Shown: positions 56,627 to 64,000 of the stretch, piece by piece
How positions within the stretch are numbered: the stretch's first letter is position 1
Layout of the letters: the number at the start of each line of letters is the position of its first letter
DNA from: Sphingomonas sanguinis
GTDB taxonomy: Bacteria; Pseudomonadota; Alphaproteobacteria; Sphingomonadales; Sphingomonadaceae
DNA length: 64,000 nucleotides
Direction: 5' to 3'
NCBI RefSeq assembly: GCF_001476905.1
Contig: NZ_LDTE01000007.1
Coordinates: 1-64,000 of the forward strand
Program-made: the position numbers and the translations under genes
The notes under the pieces: model-generated
The model's database searches: none
What the model was told of the DNA's origin: nothing
Seen by the model: only the letters and a program-made list of their open reading frames with translations

Positions 56627-56850
56627 AGCGGACGACCCCGAGGCGTGCGGCGCTACTGGAACTGTCGCTGGACATGTTCTCGCTTTCTGGAACGGCGCGG
56701 GGGCTCCCACGCCTGATCCGCCCTCTGATCCCGCGCGCCGCAATCGTCAACACCGCGGCGGCACCTGACAAATATTTAATGTGGCCACCAAGGTTTCGGC
56801 GCGGCGGCTCCGTCTGGAGGGGCAAAGGCATATCCAAGGGGACCCTATTC

Positions 56851-59800
56851 GTGCATCGCCTGCTTTTCGCCTCGACCGCCACGCTCGCCCTGGTGGCGGG
56901 GACGGCCGCTTCGGCCCAGACCGTCATTGATACCAAGCGCACGACGCCGGTCCGTACCGCCACCGCCAACAACGGCGCGGCGGCGGATATCAGCATCGCG
57001 GCGGCGGGCAGCGTGGTGACCAGCGGCAGCGGCACCGCCGTCACCATCGACAGCAACAACAAGCTCGCCAATGCCGGGACCATCCAGACGACCGACGCCA
57101 ATGACGCGATCGGCATCGGCGCGGCGGCGGGCGTAACCGGCGACATCGCCAATAGCGGCAAGATCATCCTCGACGAGACCTATACGCCGACGGATATCGA
57201 CAAGGACGGTGATCTCGACGGTCCCTTCGCCCAAGGCGCGCGGCGGACCGGCATTCGCACGGCAGGCGGCTTTACCGGCAACATCGCCAATAGCGGCGAG
57301 ATCACCATCGAGGGCAACGATTCCGCAGGCATCTATCTAAACGGTCCGCTGACCGGCAACCTGGTTCAATCGGGCAAGATCAATGTGCTCGGTGACCGCT
57401 CGGTCGGCGTGCGGACCGGTGCGGTGTCGGGCAATGTGACGCTGGGTGGCAGCATCGTCGCGGTGGGTGAGGGCGCGGTCGGCGCGCGGGTCGATGGCGA
57501 TATCGGCGGTGCGCTGACCATCGAGGGCGGGATCGGTTCGACCGGCTATCGCTACACCACGCCGCCCGCCGACGTGTCGAAGCTGGACCCCGACGATCTG
57601 CTTCAGGGCGGATCGGCCCTGGTGGTCGGCGGCAATGTCGCGGGCGGTATCACGCTGGGCAATGCGACCGGCAAGGTGGCCGATATCATCTCCAACGGTG
57701 CCGCGCCCGCGATGCAGATCGGGTCGGCGACGCGGGCCGTCGTGATCGGCGCGACCGGGGGCGCGACTCCGGCGGCGGGGTTGGTGGTCAATGGCCGGAT
57801 CACCGGTGCGGGCGTGTATAGCGGTGTCCGCGCGACCGCGCTCTCGATCGGCGGGCTTGGCGGCAGCGTGCAGATCGCGCAGGGCGTGTCGGTCGGCGGG
57901 ACGGTGCAGGCGACCGCGAACGGTGCCGAGGCAACCGCGATCCGCTTCGGTTCGGGCGCATCGACGCCGAACCTGACGGTCGGCGGCTCGGTGACTGCGA
58001 CCGGTGGCGGTGCGCCGACCGCGCTGACCACGGCTGTGCTGATCGACACGGGCGCGTCGGTGCCGACGATCCGCAACACCGGCGCGATCCGGGCGAGCGC
58101 GTCGGGCGCGAGTGCTACCGCCATCCTCGACCGCAGCAGTGGCCTGACCTTGGTTGAGAATGCCGGGACCATCGCGGGGGCAGGCGCGGACAGCTCGCGC
58201 AGCACGGCGATCGACCTGTCGGCCAACACGAGCGGCGCGGTGGTGCGCCAGATCGCTCCAGCGACCGGCGCTGCCGCGCCCAGCATCGCCGGGGCGATCC
58301 GCTTCGGCAGTGGCGACGACCGGCTTCAGATCGGCGCGGGCTCGGTCAGCGGCGACGTGACCTTCGGCACCGGCAACAACCGCCTGGAGATGAGTGGCAC
58401 CGGCACCTATGCGGGCACCGCGACCTTTGGGACGGGCGCGGACACGCTGACTATCGGCGACACCGCGAGCTTCAACGGCGTGGCGGACTTTGCCGGGCTG
58501 GGCCAGGATGTCGTGGCGATCACCGGCAAGGGCATCTTCGCCGGACGCCTGACCAACGCCTCGCATGTCGCGGTCACGGTCGCCAGCGGCGGCGGCACCT
58601 TTGCCGCCAATGGTGTGACCAATATCGCCTCGCTCAGCCTGGGCGACCAGTCGATCCTGAGCGTCGCGCTCGACAAGGCGAACCCGACCGGCAACCTGAT
58701 CCAGGTCGGCGGCGCGACGACGATCGGCGCGAACAGCCAGCTGGCCCTGCGCGTATCGGGCGGCACGGATGTGACGGGGCGCTATGTCGTCCTGCGCTCG
58801 GGCACGCTGACCGGCGCCAGCAACCTGACGCTCGCCCCCTCGGCCATGCCTTTCCTCTACAAGGGCGCGATCGTCGCGGGCCAGCTGAACGAGATCGCCG
58901 TCGAAGTCAGCCGCAAGGCCAAGACCGAACTGGGCCTGAGCAATGCGGGCGTCAGCGCGTTCGATGCGATCGACACCGCGATCGGCAGCGACGCCAAGCT
59001 CTCCGATGCGATCCGCGGCATTTACGACGGTGCGGCCTTCCGGGGGGCGGTGGAGCAGATGCTGCCCAACTATACCGGCAGCGTATTCGAGGGCGTAACC
59101 CTGGCGTCCCGCGCCGCCGCCGCGCAGCTGCGCGAACCGGCGGGGGAGTTCAGCGAGGAGGGCAAATGGGGCTATTGGCTGACTCCGCTTGGCTGGGATG
59201 CGTCGAAGGGGACGCGTTCGACTCGCAGCTATGACGTGCGCGGTTGGGGCGTCAGCGGCGGGATCGAGCACAAGACCGATGCGGGCAATTTCGGGGCCTC
59301 GCTGTCCTACATGAGCGGCCGCGATAACGAGGGCTCCGCCGTCAATCGCGTCAACCACAGCCAGTATGAGCTGGCCGGTTTCTGGCGGGCCCGCTGGGGC
59401 GCGCTGGCGGCGCAGGCGCGCGCTTCGGCGGCCTTCCTGTCCTTCGACTCGCAGCGCCAGTTCGACGGCGTCGTCGGGACCGAAGCGGTCCAGCGCCGTG
59501 CGACCGCCGACTGGAACGGCATGCTTTATTCGGGTTCCGGTTCGGTCTCGTGGGAGCATTGGGTCGGGCAGTTCAACGTGCGACCGATCCTGGCGGTCGA
59601 CTATTACCGGTTGAACGAGGACGCTCACCGCGAGAGCGGCGGCGGCACCGGATACGACCTGACCGTACGCAAGCGGACCAGCGACGAACTGGCCCTGACC
59701 GCCAGCGTCGCGGCGGGCATCAATTTCGGCGGCGACAATCGCTATGCTCAGTGGAGCCGGTTGGAGATCGAGGGCGGTCGGCGCGAGCGGATCGCGGGCA

Positions 59801-60000
59801 CGCTGGGCCGCACGATCGCCAGCTTCGGTGACGGCACGCCCTTCATCCTCAATCCCGAGGCCCGCGACGGCGGCTGGGTGGGCCGCGTCCGCGCGATCAC
59901 CGGCACCAGCGAGATTCGCCTGAGCGGCGAGGTGAATGCCGAACAACGTCTTGGCAACGTCGCGCTGTCGGCGCGCGCGGCCCTTCAGTTCGCCTTCTAG
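56851..60000 (+). CDS. Autotransporter (type V secretion) outer-membrane protein
   Basis: About 1,049 residues. GTG start at 56851, AAGGGGA upstream. Signal peptide (HRLLFASTATLALVAGTAASAQ). The passenger (about 30-760) is Gly/Ala/Thr/Val-rich with repeated short strands (GNIANSGEITIEGND, LTGNLVQSGKINVLGDRS, RFGSGDDRLQIGAGSVSGDVTFG) typical of a beta-helix. The C-terminal 280 residues form an autotransporter barrel (KWGYWLTPLGWDASKG, GVSGGIEHKTDAGNFGASLSYMSG) and end in LQFAF with terminal Phe. No protease motif was seen in the passenger, so adhesion or surface role is likely. It is followed by a terminator and the FecI operon. Confidence 0.9.
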   Translation: MHRLLFASTATLALVAGTAASAQTVIDTKRTTPVRTATANNGAAADISIAAAGSVVTSGSGTAVTIDSNNKLANAGTIQTTDANDAIGIGAAAGVTGDIANSGKIILDETYTPTDIDKDGDLDGPFAQGARRTGIRTAGGFTGNIANSGEITIEGNDSAGIYLNGPLTGNLVQSGKINVLGDRSVGVRTGAVSGNVTLGGSIVAVGEGAVGARVDGDIGGALTIEGGIGSTGYRYTTPPADVSKLDPDDLLQGGSALVVGGNVAGGITLGNATGKVADIISNGAAPAMQIGSATRAVVIGATGGATPAAGLVVNGRITGAGVYSGVRATALSIGGLGGSVQIAQGVSVGGTVQATANGAEATAIRFGSGASTPNLTVGGSVTATGGGAPTALTTAVLIDTGASVPTIRNTGAIRASASGASATAILDRSSGLTLVENAGTIAGAGADSSRSTAIDLSANTSGAVVRQIAPATGAAAPSIAGAIRFGSGDDRLQIGAGSVSGDVTFGTGNNRLEMSGTGTYAGTATFGTGADTLTIGDTASFNGVADFAGLGQDVVAITGKGIFAGRLTNASHVAVTVASGGGTFAANGVTNIASLSLGDQSILSVALDKANPTGNLIQVGGATTIGANSQLALRVSGGTDVTGRYVVLRSGTLTGASNLTLAPSAMPFLYKGAIVAGQLNEIAVEVSRKAKTELGLSNAGVSAFDAIDTAIGSDAKLSDAIRGIYDGAAFRGAVEQMLPNYTGSVFEGVTLASRAAAAQLREPAGEFSEEGKWGYWLTPLGWDASKGTRSTRSYDVRGWGVSGGIEHKTDAGNFGASLSYMSGRDNEGSAVNRVNHSQYELAGFWRARWGALAAQARASAAFLSFDSQRQFDGVVGTEAVQRRATADWNGMLYSGSGSVSWEHWVGQFNVRPILAVDYYRLNEDAHRESGGGTGYDLTVRKRTSDELALTASVAAGINFGGDNRYAQWSRLEIEGGRRERIAGTLGRTIASFGDGTPFILNPEARDGGWVGRVRAITGTSEIRLSGEVNAEQRLGNVALSARAALQFAF

Positions 60001-60046
60001 GCGAGTTCGGTCGCGTGCATCCCCCCTGTAGCGCACGCGGCCGTTC

Positions 60047-60081
60047 GGAGCCCCACCACGCGTCCCGGTGGGGCTCCTTTT
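60047..60081 (+). terminator. Rho-independent terminator of the autotransporter gene
   Basis: GGAGCCCCACC / GGTGGGGCTCC, perfect 11-bp stem with a 9-base loop, followed by TTTT. 47 bases after the autotransporter stop. Confidence 0.88.
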
Positions 60082-60140
60082 CATATCAGGGCGGTTCGGC
60101 TAAACGCCGATGTTCCCCGCCCATTTCGCCGGTTCACTCC

Positions 60141-60632
60141 ATGTCGCCCACCGGGATCGAGGCCGTTTTCCTCGCCAATCGCGAAAAGCTCGTCCGCTTC
60201 CTGGCGGCGCGCGGCGCGGGCGATGCGGCGGAGGATCTGGTGCAGGACCTGTGGGTCAAGCTGTCGGGGCGGATGGACGGGCCGATCGCCAATCCGCTGG
60301 CCTATCTCTATCGCGCGGCCGACATGCTGATGATCGACCGCTATCGCTCGCGCAGGCAATCGGAGCAGCGCGAACAGCATTGGGCCGAAGGGCATGACTC
60401 CGAAACTCCCGAGGCCGAGCGGACCCTGATCGCCCGCCAGACCGCCGAGCGGATCGCCCAGGCACTGGCGGCGTTAGGCGAGCGGCCCGCCACCGTCTTT
60501 CGCCGCGTGCGCATGGAGGGCGTGGCCCAGAAGCGGGTCGCCGAGGAACTGGGGATCAGTATCAGTACGGTCGAAAGCGACCTTCGCCTGGCCGCCCAGG
60601 CCATTGCCGCGCTCAAGGAACAGATCGGATGA
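60141..60632 (+). CDS. FecI-type ECF sigma factor
   Basis: 163 residues from ATG 60141. Region 2 (FLAARGAGDAAEDLVQDLWVKLSG), region 4 (RVRMEGVAQKRVAEELGISISTVESDLRLA, given here by its core VAEELGISISTVESD). FecI-type factors drive transcription of a co-encoded TonB receptor after a signal passes through FecR. It overlaps fecR by 4 bp. No strong Shine-Dalgarno sequence precedes the ATG. Confidence 0.9.
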   Translation: MSPTGIEAVFLANREKLVRFLAARGAGDAAEDLVQDLWVKLSGRMDGPIANPLAYLYRAADMLMIDRYRSRRQSEQREQHWAEGHDSETPEAERTLIARQTAERIAQALAALGERPATVFRRVRMEGVAQKRVAEELGISISTVESDLRLAAQAIAALKEQIG

Positions 60633-61564
60633 GCCAGGACCGACATACCGCCTCCGGCATCGACGCCGAAGCGCTCGACTGGGCGTTGCGCATGGCGGAC
60701 CCCGCACGCGCCGACTGGGATGCGTTCACCGACTGGCTGGAGGCCGACCCCGGCCATGCCGAGCGCTATGACCGGATGGCGGCGACGCTGCTGGACGCGG
60801 AAGAGGCCTTGGCGGCGCATCCCGAGCTGCTGGCTGACCGTCAGCCGGTAGCACCCCGGCGCAGTGCGTTGCGCTGGGTCAGTGGGGCGGTGGCGGCGGC
60901 GCTGGTGGGCACCATCGGGCTCCAGGCCTGGCAGGACCGGCCGCAACCCTATGCGGTCGAGACGGCGGCGGGGGAGACACGCGTGCTGGCCTTGGCCGAT
61001 GGCAGCGCGATCACGCTGGCGGGGGCGAGCCGGGTCGCGCTGGACCGCGCCGATCCGCGCCGGGCGAGCCTGGAGCGAGGCGAGGCGCTGTTTCGGGTGA
61101 AGCATGACGACCGGCATCCCTTCGAGGTGCAGGCGAGCGGCGTCGCGCTGGTCGATCTGGGGACAGTATTCGACGTGCGGCTGGGCCAGCGGCAGACCCG
61201 CGTGGCGGTCGCCGAGGGCGCGGTCCTGGTCGATCCGAAGGGGGCCGCGATGCGCCTCGACGCCGGGCAGGCCGTGGTGGTCGAGAAGGACCGGCTGGTC
61301 CGTGCGTCGGTCGAGCCGGAGGATGTCGGCGGCTGGCGGGACGGGCGACTGGCCTTTGACGGTGCGCCCCTGCGTGAGGTGGCCGAAGACCTGTCGCGCT
61401 TCCTGCACCAACCGGTGTCGGTGGCGCCCGCCATCGCGACGCGGCCGTTTCGCGGCGTGATCGACCTTCAGGCCGTCCGGCGCGATCCCGCCTTGTTGGG
61501 ATCGTTGATGGACGTGCGGGTTCGGCAGGATGCCGCTGGCTGGATCCTGGAACCGCGCGGGTGA
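60629..61564 (+). CDS. FecR-like anti-sigma/signal transducer
   Basis: 311 residues. N-terminal DUF4880 domain (DWALRMADPARADWDAFTDWLEADPGHAERYDRMAATL, positions 15-52), one membrane helix (SALRWVSGAVAAALVGTIGL, about 75-94), a periplasmic FecR domain (AGETRVLALADGSAITLAGAS, VALVDLGTVFDVRLGQRQTRVAVAEGAV) and a C-terminal secretin/STN-like end. It relays the receptor's state to the sigma factor. It overlaps FecI by 4 bp and the receptor gene by 4 bp. Confidence 0.92.
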   Translation: MSQDRHTASGIDAEALDWALRMADPARADWDAFTDWLEADPGHAERYDRMAATLLDAEEALAAHPELLADRQPVAPRRSALRWVSGAVAAALVGTIGLQAWQDRPQPYAVETAAGETRVLALADGSAITLAGASRVALDRADPRRASLERGEALFRVKHDDRHPFEVQASGVALVDLGTVFDVRLGQRQTRVAVAEGAVLVDPKGAAMRLDAGQAVVVEKDRLVRASVEPEDVGGWRDGRLAFDGAPLREVAEDLSRFLHQPVSVAPAIATRPFRGVIDLQAVRRDPALLGSLMDVRVRQDAAGWILEPRG

Positions 61565-63966
61565 GAATGGCCGGGGGCGGCATCGTCGGGATCGTCATGG
61601 TCGCGAGCGCGCCCGCGCCCGCGCTGGCGGCTGAGCGTGTGCCGGTCGACCTGCCCGCCGGGACCGTGGGCACACAGGTCATGGCGCTGGGCCGTGCGTT
61701 GCGGGCGAATATCACCGTGCCGGATGCCGGGCTGTGGCGCCGCCCCGTGCCAGCCCTGCGTGGGCGGTTGTCAGTGGAACAGGCGCTGGCGGCCATTGCG
61801 CGAGGCAGCGGCGCGCGGGTTGAGGCGCTGGGCCCCGGTGCCTGGCGGTTGACGCCGCGGCTGCGAACGCCTGCTCGCCATGTGGTGCGCCGCTCCCCCA
61901 AGCCATTGCCGCCCGAAGTCTCCAGTGACGATGTCGTCGTCACCGCCAGCAAGCGGGATACGACCCGCGACCATTTCGCCGGACAGGTGGTGCAGGTGGC
62001 GGGGGCCGACCTGGAACTGGGCGGGGCGGGCGGCACGTCGAAACTGGCCGACCGGATGACCGCCATAGCGTCCACCTATCTGGGCGCGGGGCGCAACAAG
62101 CTGTTCATCCGGGGCATTGCCGATTCCAGCTTCACTGGGCCGACCCAGGCGACGGTCGGGCAATATTTCGGCGACCTGCGGCTCAGCTACAACGCGCCCG
62201 ACCCCGATCTGCGCCTGGCCGATCTGGCGGCGGTCGAGGTGCTGGAGGGACCGCAGGGCACGCTGTACGGCGCTGGTTCGCTGGGCGGATTGATCCGGCT
62301 GGTGCCCAATGCCCCCGATGCGACGCGCGCCGGGGGATCGGTGATGCTCGGCGGATCGGCGACGACCGACGGTGCGCCGGGTGTGGATGCGCAAGCGGTG
62401 CTCAACGTGCCGATTATCGACGACCGGCTGGCGATCCGCTTGGTTGCGGACAGCGCCAGCGAGGGCGGTTATATCGACAAGCCGCTTCTGGGCCGCACCG
62501 ATGTCAACCGGACCCGGATCGCGGGCGGCCGGGCGGCGCTGAAGGCCGATCTGGGTGGCGGTTGGACCGCCGAGGCGATCGGCATCGGCCAGCGCATTCG
62601 CGGTGCGGACAGCCAATATGCCGATCGCGATGGCCCGCCGCTGACCCGCTCGTCCCCCGTCACCGAAGGCTTTTCGGCCGATTTCGGCCAAGCCCAGCTG
62701 GTCGTCTCAGGGCGGTTGGGACAGGTCCGCTTCCGCTCCAGCAGCGGCATCACCGCGCATGATCTGATGGAGCGTTACGACGCCACCCCGCCCGGCGGCC
62801 CGGTCCAGCTGTTCGCCCAGGCCAACGCCACGCGGATGCAGGCTAACGAAACGCGCGCCTGGCATTCCGCGCCGGACGGATCGGGCTGGCTGGCGGGGTT
62901 CAGCTATGTCCACAACCGTACCCGCCTGACGCGCCTGTTCGGTGAGCCGGGGCAGCTGGTGCCCCGCACCGGTGTCGTCAACACGGTGGAGGAAGCGACA
63001 CTCTACGGCGAGGCGAGCCTGCGCCTGCTTCCCGGCCTGCTGACCACCGGTGGGCTTCGCGTGACCCGTTCGGTGCTGGATGGGGCGGGGGAGGATTTGC
63101 CCGCCGCCTTGTCCTTCCAGGCGCTGGCGCGCCTCCGCGAAGTGACGGCCCGCCGCGCGCAGACGATCCTGTTGCCCTCCGCATCCGCGCTGATCGACCT
63201 GACGCCGGGGGCGCAGCTGTTCCTGCGCTATCAGCAGGGATTTCGGCCCGGCGGGCTGACGATCGAAGGGCCGCTGGTGCGCCGTTTCCGCAACGACCGC
63301 GTGTCGACGATCGAGGCGGGGCTGCGCACCGGGCAGCCGGGTCGCGACCGGTTCGACGGATCGCTGACGCTCGCGCACACGTCATGGCGCGATATCCAAG
63401 CCGACTTTATCGACGCGACGGGCCTGCCCAGCACCGCCAATATCGGCGATGGCCAGCTTTGGACGATCGAGGCGCTGGCGGGCTTTCGGATCGCGCCGGG
63501 ACTGCGGGTAGAGGGGGCTGCGTCTTATAACGACAGCCGGATCGACGAGCCATTGAGCGCGCAGGTCTTTGCGTTGATGGACGGGCAGACGGCGGACCGC
63601 GCCGCGATCCTGGCCCGATTGAGCCAGATCCCCAATATCGCCCGCTTCACCGGTCGGACGGGCCTGGTCTATCGGCGGGTGCTGGCAGGCGGGCGTGACC
63701 TGCGCGTCGATGGCTGGATGCGTTATGTCGGCGCATCACGGCTGGGCGTCGGGCCGGTCCTGGGCGAGCGGCAGGGCGAGTATTGGGACAGCGGGCTGAC
63801 CGCGCGACTGGGGCTCGGCGCGTTCGGCCTGACGGCGGGCATCACCAACCTGGCCAATGTGCGCGGCAACCGGTTCGCGCTGGGCACGCCCTTTGCCACC
63901 GGTCGAGATCAGGTGACGCCGCTTCGCCCGCGCACGCTTCGCATCGGTCTCGACGCGGCGTTCTGA
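61561..63966 (+). CDS. TonB-dependent receptor/transducer with STN domain
   Basis: 801 residues. GTG start at 61561 overlaps fecR. Signal peptide (AGGGIVGIVMVASAPAPALA). An STN signalling domain (about 28-95: VDLPAGTVGTQVMALGRAL, LSVEQALAAIARGSGARVEALG) binds FecR in the periplasm. Then TonB box (SDDVVVTASKR), plug (VEVLEGPQGTLYGAGSLGGLIRLVPNAP) and barrel ending TLRIGLDAAF. It imports a ligand and reports its presence to FecI through FecR. The plug lacks siderophore-specific features, so the ligand could be iron complexes or something else. Confidence 0.92.
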   Translation: MRMAGGGIVGIVMVASAPAPALAAERVPVDLPAGTVGTQVMALGRALRANITVPDAGLWRRPVPALRGRLSVEQALAAIARGSGARVEALGPGAWRLTPRLRTPARHVVRRSPKPLPPEVSSDDVVVTASKRDTTRDHFAGQVVQVAGADLELGGAGGTSKLADRMTAIASTYLGAGRNKLFIRGIADSSFTGPTQATVGQYFGDLRLSYNAPDPDLRLADLAAVEVLEGPQGTLYGAGSLGGLIRLVPNAPDATRAGGSVMLGGSATTDGAPGVDAQAVLNVPIIDDRLAIRLVADSASEGGYIDKPLLGRTDVNRTRIAGGRAALKADLGGGWTAEAIGIGQRIRGADSQYADRDGPPLTRSSPVTEGFSADFGQAQLVVSGRLGQVRFRSSSGITAHDLMERYDATPPGGPVQLFAQANATRMQANETRAWHSAPDGSGWLAGFSYVHNRTRLTRLFGEPGQLVPRTGVVNTVEEATLYGEASLRLLPGLLTTGGLRVTRSVLDGAGEDLPAALSFQALARLREVTARRAQTILLPSASALIDLTPGAQLFLRYQQGFRPGGLTIEGPLVRRFRNDRVSTIEAGLRTGQPGRDRFDGSLTLAHTSWRDIQADFIDATGLPSTANIGDGQLWTIEALAGFRIAPGLRVEGAASYNDSRIDEPLSAQVFALMDGQTADRAAILARLSQIPNIARFTGRTGLVYRRVLAGGRDLRVDGWMRYVGASRLGVGPVLGERQGEYWDSGLTARLGLGAFGLTAGITNLANVRGNRFALGTPFATGRDQVTPLRPRTLRIGLDAAF

Positions 63967-64000
63967 TCAGGATTTGGTGAACAGAGACAGCGGCACCGCC
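63967..64000 (-). CDS. C-terminal end of a truncated minus-strand protein
   Basis: Read on the minus strand the bases encode AVPLSLFTKS then TGA at 63969-63967, immediately after the receptor stop on the other strand. The gene continues beyond the right edge. The 10 residues do not identify a family. Confidence 0.35.
   Translation of the reverse strand, partial: AVPLSLFTKS

Noticed and set aside
56579-56634. mgtE leader considered as a known M-box riboswitch
   Set aside because: Far too short and lacks the three-helix M-box architecture.
57337-60084. 915-codon minus-strand open frame antisense to the autotransporter
   Set aside because: Arg/Ala/Asp-rich shadow with no recognisable motif; the plus-strand gene has signal peptide, barrel and terminator.

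Overview
The window looks like a chromosomal segment of a Sphingomonas-type alphaproteobacterium (Sphingomonadales). The evidence is high G+C, several large TonB-dependent receptors, PdhA followed by a PdhB with its own lipoyl domain, TrmFO, FecI/FecR/TonB-receptor surface signalling, and many 4-bp stop/start overlaps. Most of it is ordinary chromosomal gene content. No phage, transposase, CRISPR array or rRNA operon was seen.

Layout. 1-5.5 kb: a response regulator/histidine kinase pair and an RND pump, flanked by two inverted copies of one operator-like motif. 6-18 kb: a siderophore-type TonB receptor, an FAD monooxygenase/epimerase pair divergent from a LysR regulator, a secreted sugar-isomerase-like protein, a PAS-GGDEF-EAL protein and a large TonB receptor. 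18-21 kb: an FMN reductase, a decayed alpha/beta hydrolase and a DUF885 peptidase-like protein. 21-23 kb: a lower-G+C island next to tRNA-Ser(UGA) carrying a retron-like reverse transcriptase, an XRE regulator, an unlisted 41-residue membrane peptide gene and a candidate msr-msd RNA. 23-27 kb: cell-wall genes (MltB-type transglycosylase, RlpA, PBP5-type carboxypeptidase) and holB. 27-34.7 kb: an SDR, purF, hisI, a lipoprotein, a MerR regulator and an MFS-cysK-SleB-type hydrolase operon. 34.9-46.5 kb: pdhA-pdhB, a squalene/phytoene synthase-like protein, an EF-hand protein, trmFO, a DUF488 protein, a soluble chemoreceptor, a DUF952 protein, gyrA and an LLM flavoprotein. 46.5-50 kb: ECF sigma/anti-sigma, divergent from a subtilisin-like protease and a Gly-rich exported protein. 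50-56.6 kb: carbohydrate-related genes (GH43-like and GH16), an aldo/keto reductase, a hydrolase, an SDR and mgtE. 56.8-64 kb: an autotransporter, then a FecI-FecR-TonB receptor operon.

The most interesting region is 21.1-23.06 kb. A retron-type RT (catalytic motif WVDD instead of the usual YADD/YVDD) is translationally coupled to a small XRE protein. Upstream is a 41-codon ORF with a near-ideal ribosome-binding site that encodes one predicted transmembrane helix. A structured RNA with two small hairpins and one long GC-rich hairpin lies between this ORF and tRNA-Ser. A 5' segment of that RNA can pair with the small ORF's start codon region. This suggests, as a hypothesis, an anti-phage retron whose non-coding RNA or cDNA controls translation or activity of a hidden membrane toxin.

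A second regulatory candidate is the mgtE leader. There the ribosome-binding site lies inside a perfect 11-bp hairpin next to a 14-bp palindrome that could form alternative pairings.
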